This document shows positions 1 to 7,100 of a DNA stretch of 31,097 nucleotides, piece by piece. The position numbers were made by a program, and so were the translations under genes. The stretch is from RGIG8775 sp045660295 (lineage in GTDB: Bacteria; Bacillota; Clostridia; Oscillospirales; CAG-272), in the NCBI GenBank assembly GCA_045660295.1, contig JAZRDN010000004.1, positions 1-31,097 of the forward strand, in the 5' to 3' direction. Every line of letters begins with the position of its first letter. The stretch's first letter is position 1. The notes under the pieces are model-generated. The model did not search any database, was not told where the DNA came from, and saw nothing but the letters and a program-made list of their open reading frames with translations.

Positions 1-69
1 GTGCGCTCTTTTTTAGTTTTTTCTCGTGTTTTCGACTTCTTTTTCTGTTAAATCCTGCTTTTCCCACAT

Positions 70-124
70 TAAATTCCACTTATTTCTCATACTAAATTCC
101 ACTGCTTTCCTACTGTGGAATTTA
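70..124. promoter_or_regulatory. three TAAATTCCAC boxes upstream of the AraC gene
   Basis: A 10-base box TAAATTCCAC occurs at 70-79 and 93-102 as direct repeats with a 23-base period. It occurs again inverted as GTGGAATTTA at 115-124. A looser relative (GGAATTC) follows near 130-136. The boxes lie 30-85 bases before the -35 of the araC-family promoter. Repeats about two helical turns apart are typical for AraC-type binding, so autoregulation is a reasonable inference; nothing in the sequence proves which protein binds. Confidence 0.5.
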
Positions 125-155
125 CTTTGGGAATTCACGAAATTTTAAAAAACTC

Positions 156-184
156 TTGAAAGGCAGAGAAAAATATGATAAAAT
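156..184 (+). promoter_or_regulatory. sigma-A-type promoter of the AraC-family gene
   Basis: TTGAAA at 156-161 and TAAAAT at 179-184 are separated by exactly 17 bases. The gene start at 226 follows after a leader of about 35 bases. The ribosome site is an unusual run of six G (217-222) lying only three bases from the ATG. Confidence 0.7.
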
Positions 185-225
185 TTAAGAAAGACTTAAA
201 TTAAAGCAATTTTTTTGGGGGGCAT

Positions 226-1077
226 ATGAGAAAACTTATTTATTCCGATTATACCGAAAAAACCAAAAAGAGCGTCGGATATATTGTTGACAGACTGGTG
301 CAGAGCATACCGGTCGCGTTACACAACCACGACTTTTTCGAAATAGAGCTGATAATTTCAACCCAAAACACAAAGCACACTCTTAACGGACGAAAATACA
401 ATCTGGAAAAGGGCTACGTGCATATTATAAACCCCTCAGACATTCATTCCTTTGAGGTTAGCGAGGACGGTTATTTCGAGCGCTTTAACGTGCGCTTCAA
501 GCAAGATGCGATAAGCGAGGGCGTTCTCACCTCGGTTATAAACAACAATTGTATCTGCAAGCTGCCGGAAAACGAGTTCAACATCATATCCAAGCTCTTT
601 GAGGTTTTGGAATACTACTACGTTAACGAAATCAATTCCCCCGCGGCTAATGAGATAAGCTCGCGAATGATAGAATCGCTGATACTCATGATACGCGACT
701 GTGCCGCGATCGATCCCAGTGAGGAATCCAACCAAAAGTCTCAAATACAAAAAATTCTGCTATATCTTCACAAAAATTTCAAGAACAATATCTCACTTGA
801 GGACATCGCCAGATACAGCTCATTTTCACCCAACTACGTCAGCCAGCTTTTCCGCTCGGAGACCTCTATGACGCTGACGCAATATTTAACCAATCTGCGC
901 TTGGAATACGCAAAAAATCTGCTTTTCTCCACCAACCACTCTGTAACCGAGATATGCGAAAAATGCGGCTTCCGCTCCTTCGCACATTTTCTGCGTTGTT
1001 TCAAGAGTGTATATGGCACAAGCCCATCAAAATACAGACAAAAAGCTCGAGCCGATAGCAGAAAGTCTGGACAGTAA
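226..1077 (+). CDS. AraC-family transcriptional regulator with N-terminal cupin sensor
   Basis: Predicted DNA-binding regulator of 283 residues, a normal length for the family. Residues about 25-100 look like the AraC-type cupin sensor: the stretch HNHDFFEIELI is followed by a turn leading into INPSDIHSFE. Residues about 172-277 hold the two helix-turn-helix units, with ISLEDIARYSSFSPNYVSQLF as the first and SVTEICEKCGFRSFAHFLRCFK plus TSPSKYR as the second. It has its own promoter and repeated boxes upstream. It stands immediately before an oxidoreductase operon in the same direction but with a separate promoter, so it is the obvious candidate regulator of that operon (inference). The ligand is unknown; sugars or polyols are common for this subfamily. 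Family call is secure, target is not. Confidence 0.92.
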   Translation: MRKLIYSDYTEKTKKSVGYIVDRLVQSIPVALHNHDFFEIELIISTQNTKHTLNGRKYNLEKGYVHIINPSDIHSFEVSEDGYFERFNVRFKQDAISEGVLTSVINNNCICKLPENEFNIISKLFEVLEYYYVNEINSPAANEISSRMIESLILMIRDCAAIDPSEESNQKSQIQKILLYLHKNFKNNISLEDIARYSSFSPNYVSQLFRSETSMTLTQYLTNLRLEYAKNLLFSTNHSVTEICEKCGFRSFAHFLRCFKSVYGTSPSKYRQKARADSRKSGQ

Positions 1078-1088
1078 AAGAAAGTCGA

Positions 1089-1172
1089 TTGTGCAAAACA
1101 TCTAAAAGCGAAGAACAAAATATACAAATTGCACAAAACCGAATTGACACTGATAATGTGGCATGATATAAC
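1089..1172 (+). promoter_or_regulatory. promoter and paired half-sites before the oxidoreductase operon
   Basis: TTGACA at 1144-1149, a 17-base spacer and TATAAC at 1167-1172 make a near-consensus promoter 40 bases before the first gene. Upstream, TTGTGCAA (1089-1096) and its exact reverse complement TTGCACAA (1129-1136) lie 40 bases apart, about four helical turns. The second copy ends eight bases before the -35. This is a good position for an activator or looping regulator such as the neighbouring AraC protein (inference). Confidence 0.65.
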
Positions 1173-1211
1173 TAAAAGGATAAATATTAATCAAAGAGGA
1201 AAGGATATATT

Positions 1212-2642
1212 ATGTACGATATAGTAATTATCGGTGCGGGCGTCGTTGGCGGTCTCATTGCCAGAGCTCTTGCCAAATATGACCTTAAGTTGCTTATTTT
1301 AGACAAGGAGCACGACGTGGCAATGGGCGCGACAAAGGCTAACAGCGCCATAGTTCACGCGGGCTTTGATGCCAAGGAAGGCTCACTGAAAGCAAAACTT
1401 AACGTTCGCGGCTCCGAGATGATGGAGCAGGTTACAAGCGAGCTTGGCGTAAAATACAAGCGCAACGGCTCTTTGGTAGTCGCCTTTGAAAACGAGCGTG
1501 CCGAGGTAGAGGAGCTTGTAAAGCGCGGCATAGCAAACAACGTAAAGGGTGTGAGACTGGTTGAAAAAGAGGAGCTTCACGCTCTCGAGCCCAACCTTAA
1601 CGACGATCTCACCTGTGCCCTGCTTGCTCCTACGGGCGCTATCGTTTGCCCCTACGAGCTTACTATCGCCGCTGTGGGCAACGCAATGGACAACGGAGCG
1701 GAGCTTAGGCTTGATTTCGAGGTTTCGGAGATCACACGCGAAAACGGCAAATTCATTATAAGCTCCACCGACGGACAGACTGTTGAGACAAAATACGTTA
1801 TCAACAGCGCGGGCGTTTACTCCGACAAGATTGCCGAAATGACCGGCGACTGCGACTTTGACGTTCACCCCAGACGCGGTGAATACATGCTTCTTGACAA
1901 GGAGTGCGGTAGCTTCTGCTCCCACACTGTCTTCCACACCCCCACCAAAATGGGCAAGGGTATTCTCGTTTCTCCCACGGTTGACGGAAATCTTCTTCTG
2001 GGTCCCACGGCTACAGACATCGAGGACAAGAACGACACAAAGACCACGTCCGAGGGCTTTGCCACGATTATTTCCAAGGCTAACGACAACGTGAAGAATC
2101 TTCCCTTGAACAAGGTTATAACGTCCTTCTGCGGACTCCGCGCGGTTGGAAGCACGGGTGATTTTATCATCAAGTATAATGGCGGCGCAGTAACTCTTGC
2201 GGGCATCGAAAGCCCCGGACTTTCATCCGCGCCCGCAATTGCCGAGTACGTTGAGGGGCTTCTTCTTGAAAACGGACTCAAGGCTGACAAAAAGACCTAC
2301 TACAACCCCACTCGCAGACCCTCTCACTACTTCCGCGAACTTTCTATGGAAGAAAAGAACGAGGTCATCAAAAACAACCCCAGATACGGCAAGATAGTCT
2401 GCCGTTGTGAGGGTATTACCGAGGGCGAGATAGTTGAGGCTATCCTTAACAATCCCCCTGCCACCGACCTTGACGGCGTAAAGCGCAGAACAAGAAGCGG
2501 TATGGGAAGATGTCAGGGCGGATTCTGCTCGCCTACCGTGGTCGAGGTCATCGCTCGCGAGCTTGGCGTCCCCTTTGAAAGCATAACCAAGTTTGGCAAG
2601 GGCTCTGTGATAAATTACGGCAAGACAAAGGGGGCTAACTGA
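1212..2642 (+). CDS. FAD-dependent oxidoreductase, GlpA-like, with C-terminal BFD-type [2Fe-2S] domain
   Basis: Likely glycerol-3-phosphate dehydrogenase subunit or a close relative oxidising a hydroxyl substrate. The N-terminus has the dinucleotide fold motif IGAGVVGGLIARAL, followed by a DAO-type oxidoreductase domain to about residue 365. Phrases such as TKANSAIVHAGFDA and NSAGVYSD are typical of GlpA/LhgO-like enzymes. The C-terminal domain carries C397, C399, C434 and C439 (CRCEG and GRCQGGFC), the arrangement of a BFD-like [2Fe-2S] cluster. Length 476 is typical of clostridial homologues. It begins a three-gene operon; the next start lies two bases past its stop, so translation is probably coupled. 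An AGAGGAAAGGA ribosome site supports the start. The exact substrate is not proven: no glycerol kinase or facilitator gene is visible here, and 2-hydroxyglutarate-type substrates remain possible. Confidence 0.88.
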   Translation: MYDIVIIGAGVVGGLIARALAKYDLKLLILDKEHDVAMGATKANSAIVHAGFDAKEGSLKAKLNVRGSEMMEQVTSELGVKYKRNGSLVVAFENERAEVEELVKRGIANNVKGVRLVEKEELHALEPNLNDDLTCALLAPTGAIVCPYELTIAAVGNAMDNGAELRLDFEVSEITRENGKFIISSTDGQTVETKYVINSAGVYSDKIAEMTGDCDFDVHPRRGEYMLLDKECGSFCSHTVFHTPTKMGKGILVSPTVDGNLLLGPTATDIEDKNDTKTTSEGFATIISKANDNVKNLPLNKVITSFCGLRAVGSTGDFIIKYNGGAVTLAGIESPGLSSAPAIAEYVEGLLLENGLKADKKTYYNPTRRPSHYFRELSMEEKNEVIKNNPRYGKIVCRCEGITEGEIVEAILNNPPATDLDGVKRRTRSGMGRCQGGFCSPTVVEVIARELGVPFESITKFGKGSVINYGKTKGAN

Positions 2643-2643
2643 T

Positions 2644-3891
2644 ATGAAAAAGGTTGACCTTGTTATAATTGGCGGCGGTCCCGCGGGAATGAGCGCCGCG
2701 GTTGCCGCATACGACGCGGGAATAAGAGATATTCTCATTCTCGAACGCGACAAAAGTCTTGGCGGTATTCTCCGCCAGTGCATACACAACGGCTTTGGTC
2801 TCCACCGCTTCAAGGAGGAGCTTACAGGTCCCGAGTACGCTTACCGCTACGAGGTACAGGTAAAGGAGCGCAACATTCCCTTCAAGACCGAAACCATGGT
2901 TCTTGACGTTTCCGAAAACAAAGTCGTTACAGCCATGAACAGCACCGACGGTCTGTTCCGGATAGAGGCAAAGGCTATTATCCTCGCCATGGGTTGCCGT
3001 GAACGCCCCAAGGGAGCGCTTAATATCGCCGGAACCCGTCCCGCAGGTATCTTTACGGCGGGTACAGCGCAGAAATTCGTAAACATGGACGGATACATGC
3101 CCGGCAAAAAGGTCGTTATCCTCGGCTCGGGCGATATCGGACTTATAATGGCGCGCCGAATGACTCTCGAGGGCGCTGAGGTCAAGGCGGTGTGCGAGCT
3201 TATGCCCTATTCGGGCGGTCTGGCGAGAAATATCGAGCAGTGTCTTAACGACTTCGGTATTCCGCTGATGTTAAGCCACACGGTAGTTGATATTCACGGC
3301 GAGGAGCGCGTTACAGGCGTTACCATCGCAAAGGTTGACGACCGTCGCAGACCTATTCCCGACACCAAGCAGTACATCGAGTGCGACACGCTTCTGCTCT
3401 CCTGCGGTCTGCTCCCCGAGAACGAGCTTACACGCGCGGCGGGCATAGAGATTGACAGGATTACGGGTGGAGCAGTGGTTGACGAGAACAGACAGACCCA
3501 CATTGACGGCGTTTTCGCATGCGGAAACGTGCTTCACGTTCACGACCTTGTTGACTACGTTTCGGAAGAGTCGGACATAGCGGGCAAGGCAGCGGCAAGA
3601 TATATCAAGAGCGAAAAGGCTGAGGCGCTTCCCTCTCCCATATTGCTTGAAACCGACGGCAGAGTCCGCTACACAGTTCCCCAGCGCATACAGAGCGCCG
3701 AGGACGTCACGGTTTATTTCCGCGTTGCCGACGTTTACCGAGACATCAAGATAGTCGTGCGCGACGGAGACGATATAATCGTAAGCAAGAAAAAGCAAAA
3801 GGTTGCCCCCGGTGAGATGGAAACTGTAAAAATCACCGCCCAAATGCTTACGGATATCAAGAGCGGCAAGCTCTCGTTCAGCATAGAATAA
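2644..3891 (+). CDS. NAD(P)/FAD-dependent oxidoreductase, GlpB-like partner
   Basis: Second flavoprotein of the operon, 415 residues. An FAD-binding motif IIGGGPAGMSAAVAAYDAG starts at residue 7. A second Rossmann motif (GSGDIGLIMARRM) near residue 160 indicates NAD(P)H binding, and ACGNVLHVHDLVDYV near the end is the closing FAD contact. The order matches the pyridine nucleotide-disulfide oxidoreductase fold. In clostridia this protein is regularly found between a GlpA-like subunit and a DUF1667 protein, as here; it probably passes electrons between the substrate-oxidising flavin and a nicotinamide or other carrier (inference). There is no CxxC active-site disulfide near the N-terminus, so it is not a thioredoxin or lipoamide reductase. 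The last 70 or so residues form a small C-terminal domain seen in these homologues. Confidence 0.87.
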   Translation: MKKVDLVIIGGGPAGMSAAVAAYDAGIRDILILERDKSLGGILRQCIHNGFGLHRFKEELTGPEYAYRYEVQVKERNIPFKTETMVLDVSENKVVTAMNSTDGLFRIEAKAIILAMGCRERPKGALNIAGTRPAGIFTAGTAQKFVNMDGYMPGKKVVILGSGDIGLIMARRMTLEGAEVKAVCELMPYSGGLARNIEQCLNDFGIPLMLSHTVVDIHGEERVTGVTIAKVDDRRRPIPDTKQYIECDTLLLSCGLLPENELTRAAGIEIDRITGGAVVDENRQTHIDGVFACGNVLHVHDLVDYVSEESDIAGKAAARYIKSEKAEALPSPILLETDGRVRYTVPQRIQSAEDVTVYFRVADVYRDIKIVVRDGDDIIVSKKKQKVAPGEMETVKITAQMLTDIKSGKLSFSIE

Positions 3892-3905
3892 AGGAGGGAT
3901 ATGTT

Positions 3906-4259
3906 ATGAAAAGAGAATTAACTTGTATAGTATGTCCCAAGGGCTGTCAGCTTGTCGTCGAGCTTGAGGGCAAAGAGACAATCTCCATAAGCGGTCACAC
4001 CTGCAAGCGCGGTGAGGAATACGCAAAAACCGAGTGTACCGCGCCCATGAGAACGGTAACCTCCACCGCGGCGATAATCGGCGGCGGCGTAGTTCCCGTA
4101 AAGACCGACAGAACGATTCCCAAGGAATTGATGTTCGAGTGCATGGCAGAGATAAACAAGGCGCGTGTTTCGCCAGACGCAAAGCTGGGTGACGTGGTTA
4201 TAGAAAACGTCCTCGGAACAGGCGCAAACGTTGTTACTACGAGAAACGCGAAAATATAA
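3906..4259 (+). CDS. DUF1667 domain-containing protein
   Basis: Small cysteine-rich protein of 117 residues, third gene of the operon. Cysteines at positions 7, 10, 14 and 33 (CIVCPKGC then HTCKRGEEYA) suggest a metal or Fe-S site, with another Cys at 44. Family knowledge: DUF1667 proteins accompany GlpA/GlpB-like oxidoreductases in clostridia and have no settled function; an electron-transfer subunit replacing GlpC is the natural guess. The ATG at 3906 has a GGAGGG site seven bases upstream. An ATG at 3901 reads ATG-TTA-TGA and is discarded. The operon ends 15 bases later in a terminator. Confidence 0.9.
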   Translation: MKRELTCIVCPKGCQLVVELEGKETISISGHTCKRGEEYAKTECTAPMRTVTSTAAIIGGGVVPVKTDRTIPKELMFECMAEINKARVSPDAKLGDVVIENVLGTGANVVTTRNAKI

Positions 4260-4273
4260 AGTGATAAAGAAAG

Positions 4274-4298
4274 AAGAGACCGCATAGCGGTCTCTTTT
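4274..4298. terminator. bidirectional intrinsic terminator
   Basis: AAGAGACCGC at 4274-4283 and GCGGTCTCTT at 4287-4296 form a perfect 10-bp stem with an ATA loop. T residues follow on the plus strand, and A residues precede it to serve the minus strand. It lies between convergent genes ending at 4259 and 4302. Confidence 0.85.
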
Positions 4299-4301
4299 CC
4301 A

Positions 4302-5060
4302 TTATTCATAACTTTCAATTGCATTAATATCGTCCTTTGTCAGCTCGACTTCAAGAGTCTTGTCAGCAAAGGTATAAAGGCAGAGCGTACCGTAGGCGGT
4401 ATCCGTATAGATATCAAAATCCGCGTTTTCATACGCCACGTCACCGAGATAGTAGAAATCGGCGTAAACGGCAAGTGTAAGCTCGTCCACGGGCACGTTA
4501 TCAAAAATCAGTCTGCGGTAACTGTATCTGCCCACGTGAAGCGATTCGCTGACCTGTGTGGGCTTTATTCGCGTAAGCTCCACCGACGTGGGAGCGTTAC
4601 CGAAATTGTCCTCGCTATTATTGGGAGTGAGGTCGCGGGCAAGCACTACAGACACGTCATACCAGTCAAGTGAGCTGTCGGGATACTCGTCCTCGCCCAG
4701 CTCGGCGAAATCCTCTGAGTAGTCCTTTTTCAGCGCCTTAAGCGTACTGTCGTTATATCTTACAAGTATCTGAAGCTGTTCTATCTCGGGGATAAACACA
4801 ACGTCAGAAACCGCAAAATAGCCGTAGCTTTTCTCGTTGCGGGTGATAGTATTCTGCTCCTGCGTTATCATGCCAAGACCGCCTTTGGCGTTGTACGCCT
4901 CGACCAGCCTGTCATTTGGGGTAAGCGTCATCAGCTCATCGGGAGGCGTGGAGGTGATAAAACGCCACACGAAAATTCCGACCACCAACGCGATAACAGT
5001 AACTATTATCAGCCTAAAAAACCATTTGATTATTGATAAAATATAACCCTTTCCGAACAT
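4302..5060 (-). CDS. unknown single-pass membrane protein
   Basis: I do not recognise a family. The 252-residue product has one hydrophobic segment at about residues 9-32 (IIKWFFRLIIVTVIALVVGIF falls inside it, then TSTPPDELM). This suggests an N-terminal membrane anchor with the remaining 215 or so residues outside the cell. The outer part is acidic and rich in beta-type residues. There is no lipobox, no clear repeat and no catalytic motif. The start is set by AAAGGAG seven bases upstream. It is the third gene of the zapA-U32 operon, 30 bases after the U32 stop, and is closed by the shared terminator. A role in the cell envelope or in division is only suggested by context. Confidence 0.75.
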   Translation of the reverse strand: MFGKGYILSIIKWFFRLIIVTVIALVVGIFVWRFITSTPPDELMTLTPNDRLVEAYNAKGGLGMITQEQNTITRNEKSYGYFAVSDVVFIPEIEQLQILVRYNDSTLKALKKDYSEDFAELGEDEYPDSSLDWYDVSVVLARDLTPNNSEDNFGNAPTSVELTRIKPTQVSESLHVGRYSYRRLIFDNVPVDELTLAVYADFYYLGDVAYENADFDIYTDTAYGTLCLYTFADKTLEVELTKDDINAIESYE

Positions 5061-5090
5061 TGGAAGACTCCTTTCGGGTATTTGATCTGA

Positions 5091-7100
5091 TTATTTTACA
5101 ACCGCGCTGCCGAGACGCCTTACAGGGCACGCAAGCGCGCTTCCGCTTACAAACGCCGAGATGACTCTTTCGCACTCCTCACGGCTCTCTGTGGAGAAGA
5201 TAAAATGCAAGCCCTCAATTCCGTTTTTAGCAAGCAAGTCCTGCTTGTCCGACATTGAGGTTGGCAAACTGTTGTATATTACCGAGCGGTGCTTCCACTC
5301 ACGGAGCACGGGGAATTTTGCGCCTCGTCTGTCAACAAGCTCGGTTCTTCCCTTTTCGCATTTACCGCAACCGCCAAGCTCCTTACCGACGCACTTTTCA
5401 AGAAGCATCAATGGCAGCCTTCCGTAGACGGTTACCAGCCTTGCGCCGCCGATATCTCTTGTCTGAGACAAGGAGAGCTCGGGTGACACAACAAAGCTCT
5501 CAAAGCCAAGCGCTTCAACCCTTGCGGCGCTTTGATTGTTGAACAGGTTCAATCTTATATCTCCGCAGAGCTTGAAGCCGTATTTCTTGACAAGCTCGAT
5601 ATGCCCGATATTACCCACGAGGGCATATTCGGCGCCTTGCTCACGCGCTTTTTTTAACATACTTTCAACCTGCGGGCGCTCGCGGTCAAAGATAACGGGC
5701 GGAACTGCGACACCGCCTGTCTCGCCGTTATATTTATGAAGCGGCAGGAAAATAATATCAAAAAACTCCTTTGCCGCGATCGGAATCTGCTCCGCGGAAT
5801 AAAACACGGCGGTACGTGCCTTGATGGGTGCGCCCACCGGCACATCTTCGTCAAGGTCGGAAACCTTTTCTATTACCTTTTCGCCGAAGCTCTCAAGCCT
5901 CTCAAGCGCCTCTCTGCGAAGTCTGTTCAGCACTGACACGGGTATCATCAAGCCCTCGTCAAGCGCAAGCTCAAACTCTGTCGCCTCATACGCGGTAGCC
6001 CCCAGCTTTGTGAGCTGTTTTTTGACCGTGTCAAAGCTTAGCGGAGCGTTCAGAGCTTCCATTGGAACAATATCCGACACGTGCTCGACAGCACGCTCAC
6101 CAGTTGACACCGTCATTTTGCAGGGCTTGCCACGCAATATCTCGGCTTTCACAGACACGGGAATTTTTCTCGTCAGCCCCTCAAAGGGCTTAAGCGCGCG
6201 AGTACTCTTTTTGTCGTCCTCGGAGCGCACTCCCAGCATACTTTTATCTATTCTCCCGGTAAAATATCCGTCGGTAAAGCCGCCGCGAGAGAATATCTCG
6301 GCAAGCTCGGTCATTTCCTCGCGCGTCGCCTCGCGCTTTTCGTCAAGCAGACGGCGGTATATCTTAGCCACGTCTCTTACGTACTCGGGCGATTTCATTC
6401 TGCCCTCGATCTTAAGCGAAGCCACACCGCACTCAATAAGCCTTGGAATATGTATCGCCAGCGAGCTATCCTTAAGCGAAAGCGGATATCCGCCCGAATA
6501 GGGCAGACGGCAGGGCTGGGCACATTCGCCCCTGTTGCCGCTTCTTCCGCCCACCACCGATGAAAACAGGCACTGTCCCGAATGGCAGACGCAAAGCGCT
6601 CCGTGAACAAAGACCTCCGCCTCAATTGGCGAGTTCTCGGTAAAAAATTTTATATCCTCGTAAGAAGCCTCGCGTGCCAGCACCATGCGAGAAAAGCCCA
6701 TTTCCGCCATTTTCCGTGCGGCGTCAAGATTGTGACCCGACATTTGCGTGCTGGCGTGGAGCTCGCACTCGGGAAAGCGCTTTTTTATCTCCCAAGCGCC
6801 GCCCATATCTGCGACAATAAGTGCGTCAGCTCCTGCAAGTATTGCAGATTCTGCCGCACTTAAATAGGCTTTCATTTCTCTGTCGTAGCAAAGAGTATTC
6901 TGCGTAACGTACGCCTTAACGCCGTACGCGTGGGCGGTCTTTACCGCCTCACGCATCTCATCGGCGTCAAAATTGCGCGCGTTTTTTCTCGCGTTGAAGT
7001 CCGCACCGCCGAAATACACGGCGTCAGCGCCGCCCTCGATGGCGGCCTCAAGCGACCTCATATCCCCTGCGGGGCAAAGAAGCTCGGGCAATTTATACAT
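5091..7100 (-). CDS. U32-family protein (RlhA/TrhP type, long form with DUF3656-like region)
   Basis: Annotated as peptidase U32, but characterised members of this family (E. coli RlhA and TrhP, B. subtilis TrhP1/P2) act in prephenate-dependent hydroxylation of rRNA or tRNA pyrimidines. The start ELLCPAGDMRSLEAAIEGGAD is the classic opening of the family. The signature region with HSGQCLFSSVVGGRSGNRG and ECAQPCRLPY lies at about residues 175-203. The product is about 669 residues, close to E. coli RlhA, so the C-terminal half should include the DUF3656/collagenase-like region. A C-terminal Cys cluster (KCVGKELGGCGKCEKG) may bind metal. I choose the ATG at 7100 over the TTG at 7106: it overlaps the zapA stop (ATGTATAA) and has no ribosome site of its own, which points to translational coupling. 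Whether it modifies rRNA or tRNA cannot be read from the sequence. Confidence 0.88.
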   Translation of the reverse strand: MYKLPELLCPAGDMRSLEAAIEGGADAVYFGGADFNARKNARNFDADEMREAVKTAHAYGVKAYVTQNTLCYDREMKAYLSAAESAILAGADALIVADMGGAWEIKKRFPECELHASTQMSGHNLDAARKMAEMGFSRMVLAREASYEDIKFFTENSPIEAEVFVHGALCVCHSGQCLFSSVVGGRSGNRGECAQPCRLPYSGGYPLSLKDSSLAIHIPRLIECGVASLKIEGRMKSPEYVRDVAKIYRRLLDEKREATREEMTELAEIFSRGGFTDGYFTGRIDKSMLGVRSEDDKKSTRALKPFEGLTRKIPVSVKAEILRGKPCKMTVSTGERAVEHVSDIVPMEALNAPLSFDTVKKQLTKLGATAYEATEFELALDEGLMIPVSVLNRLRREALERLESFGEKVIEKVSDLDEDVPVGAPIKARTAVFYSAEQIPIAAKEFFDIIFLPLHKYNGETGGVAVPPVIFDRERPQVESMLKKAREQGAEYALVGNIGHIELVKKYGFKLCGDIRLNLFNNQSAARVEALGFESFVVSPELSLSQTRDIGGARLVTVYGRLPLMLLEKCVGKELGGCGKCEKGRTELVDRRGAKFPVLREWKHRSVIYNSLPTSMSDKQDLLAKNGIEGLHFIFSTESREECERVISAFVSGSALACPVRRLGSAVVK

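Noticed and set aside
5821..6501. Ser-rich plus-strand frame over the U32 gene
   Set aside because: Antisense shadow without ribosome site; the minus-strand U32 protein has clear family motifs.
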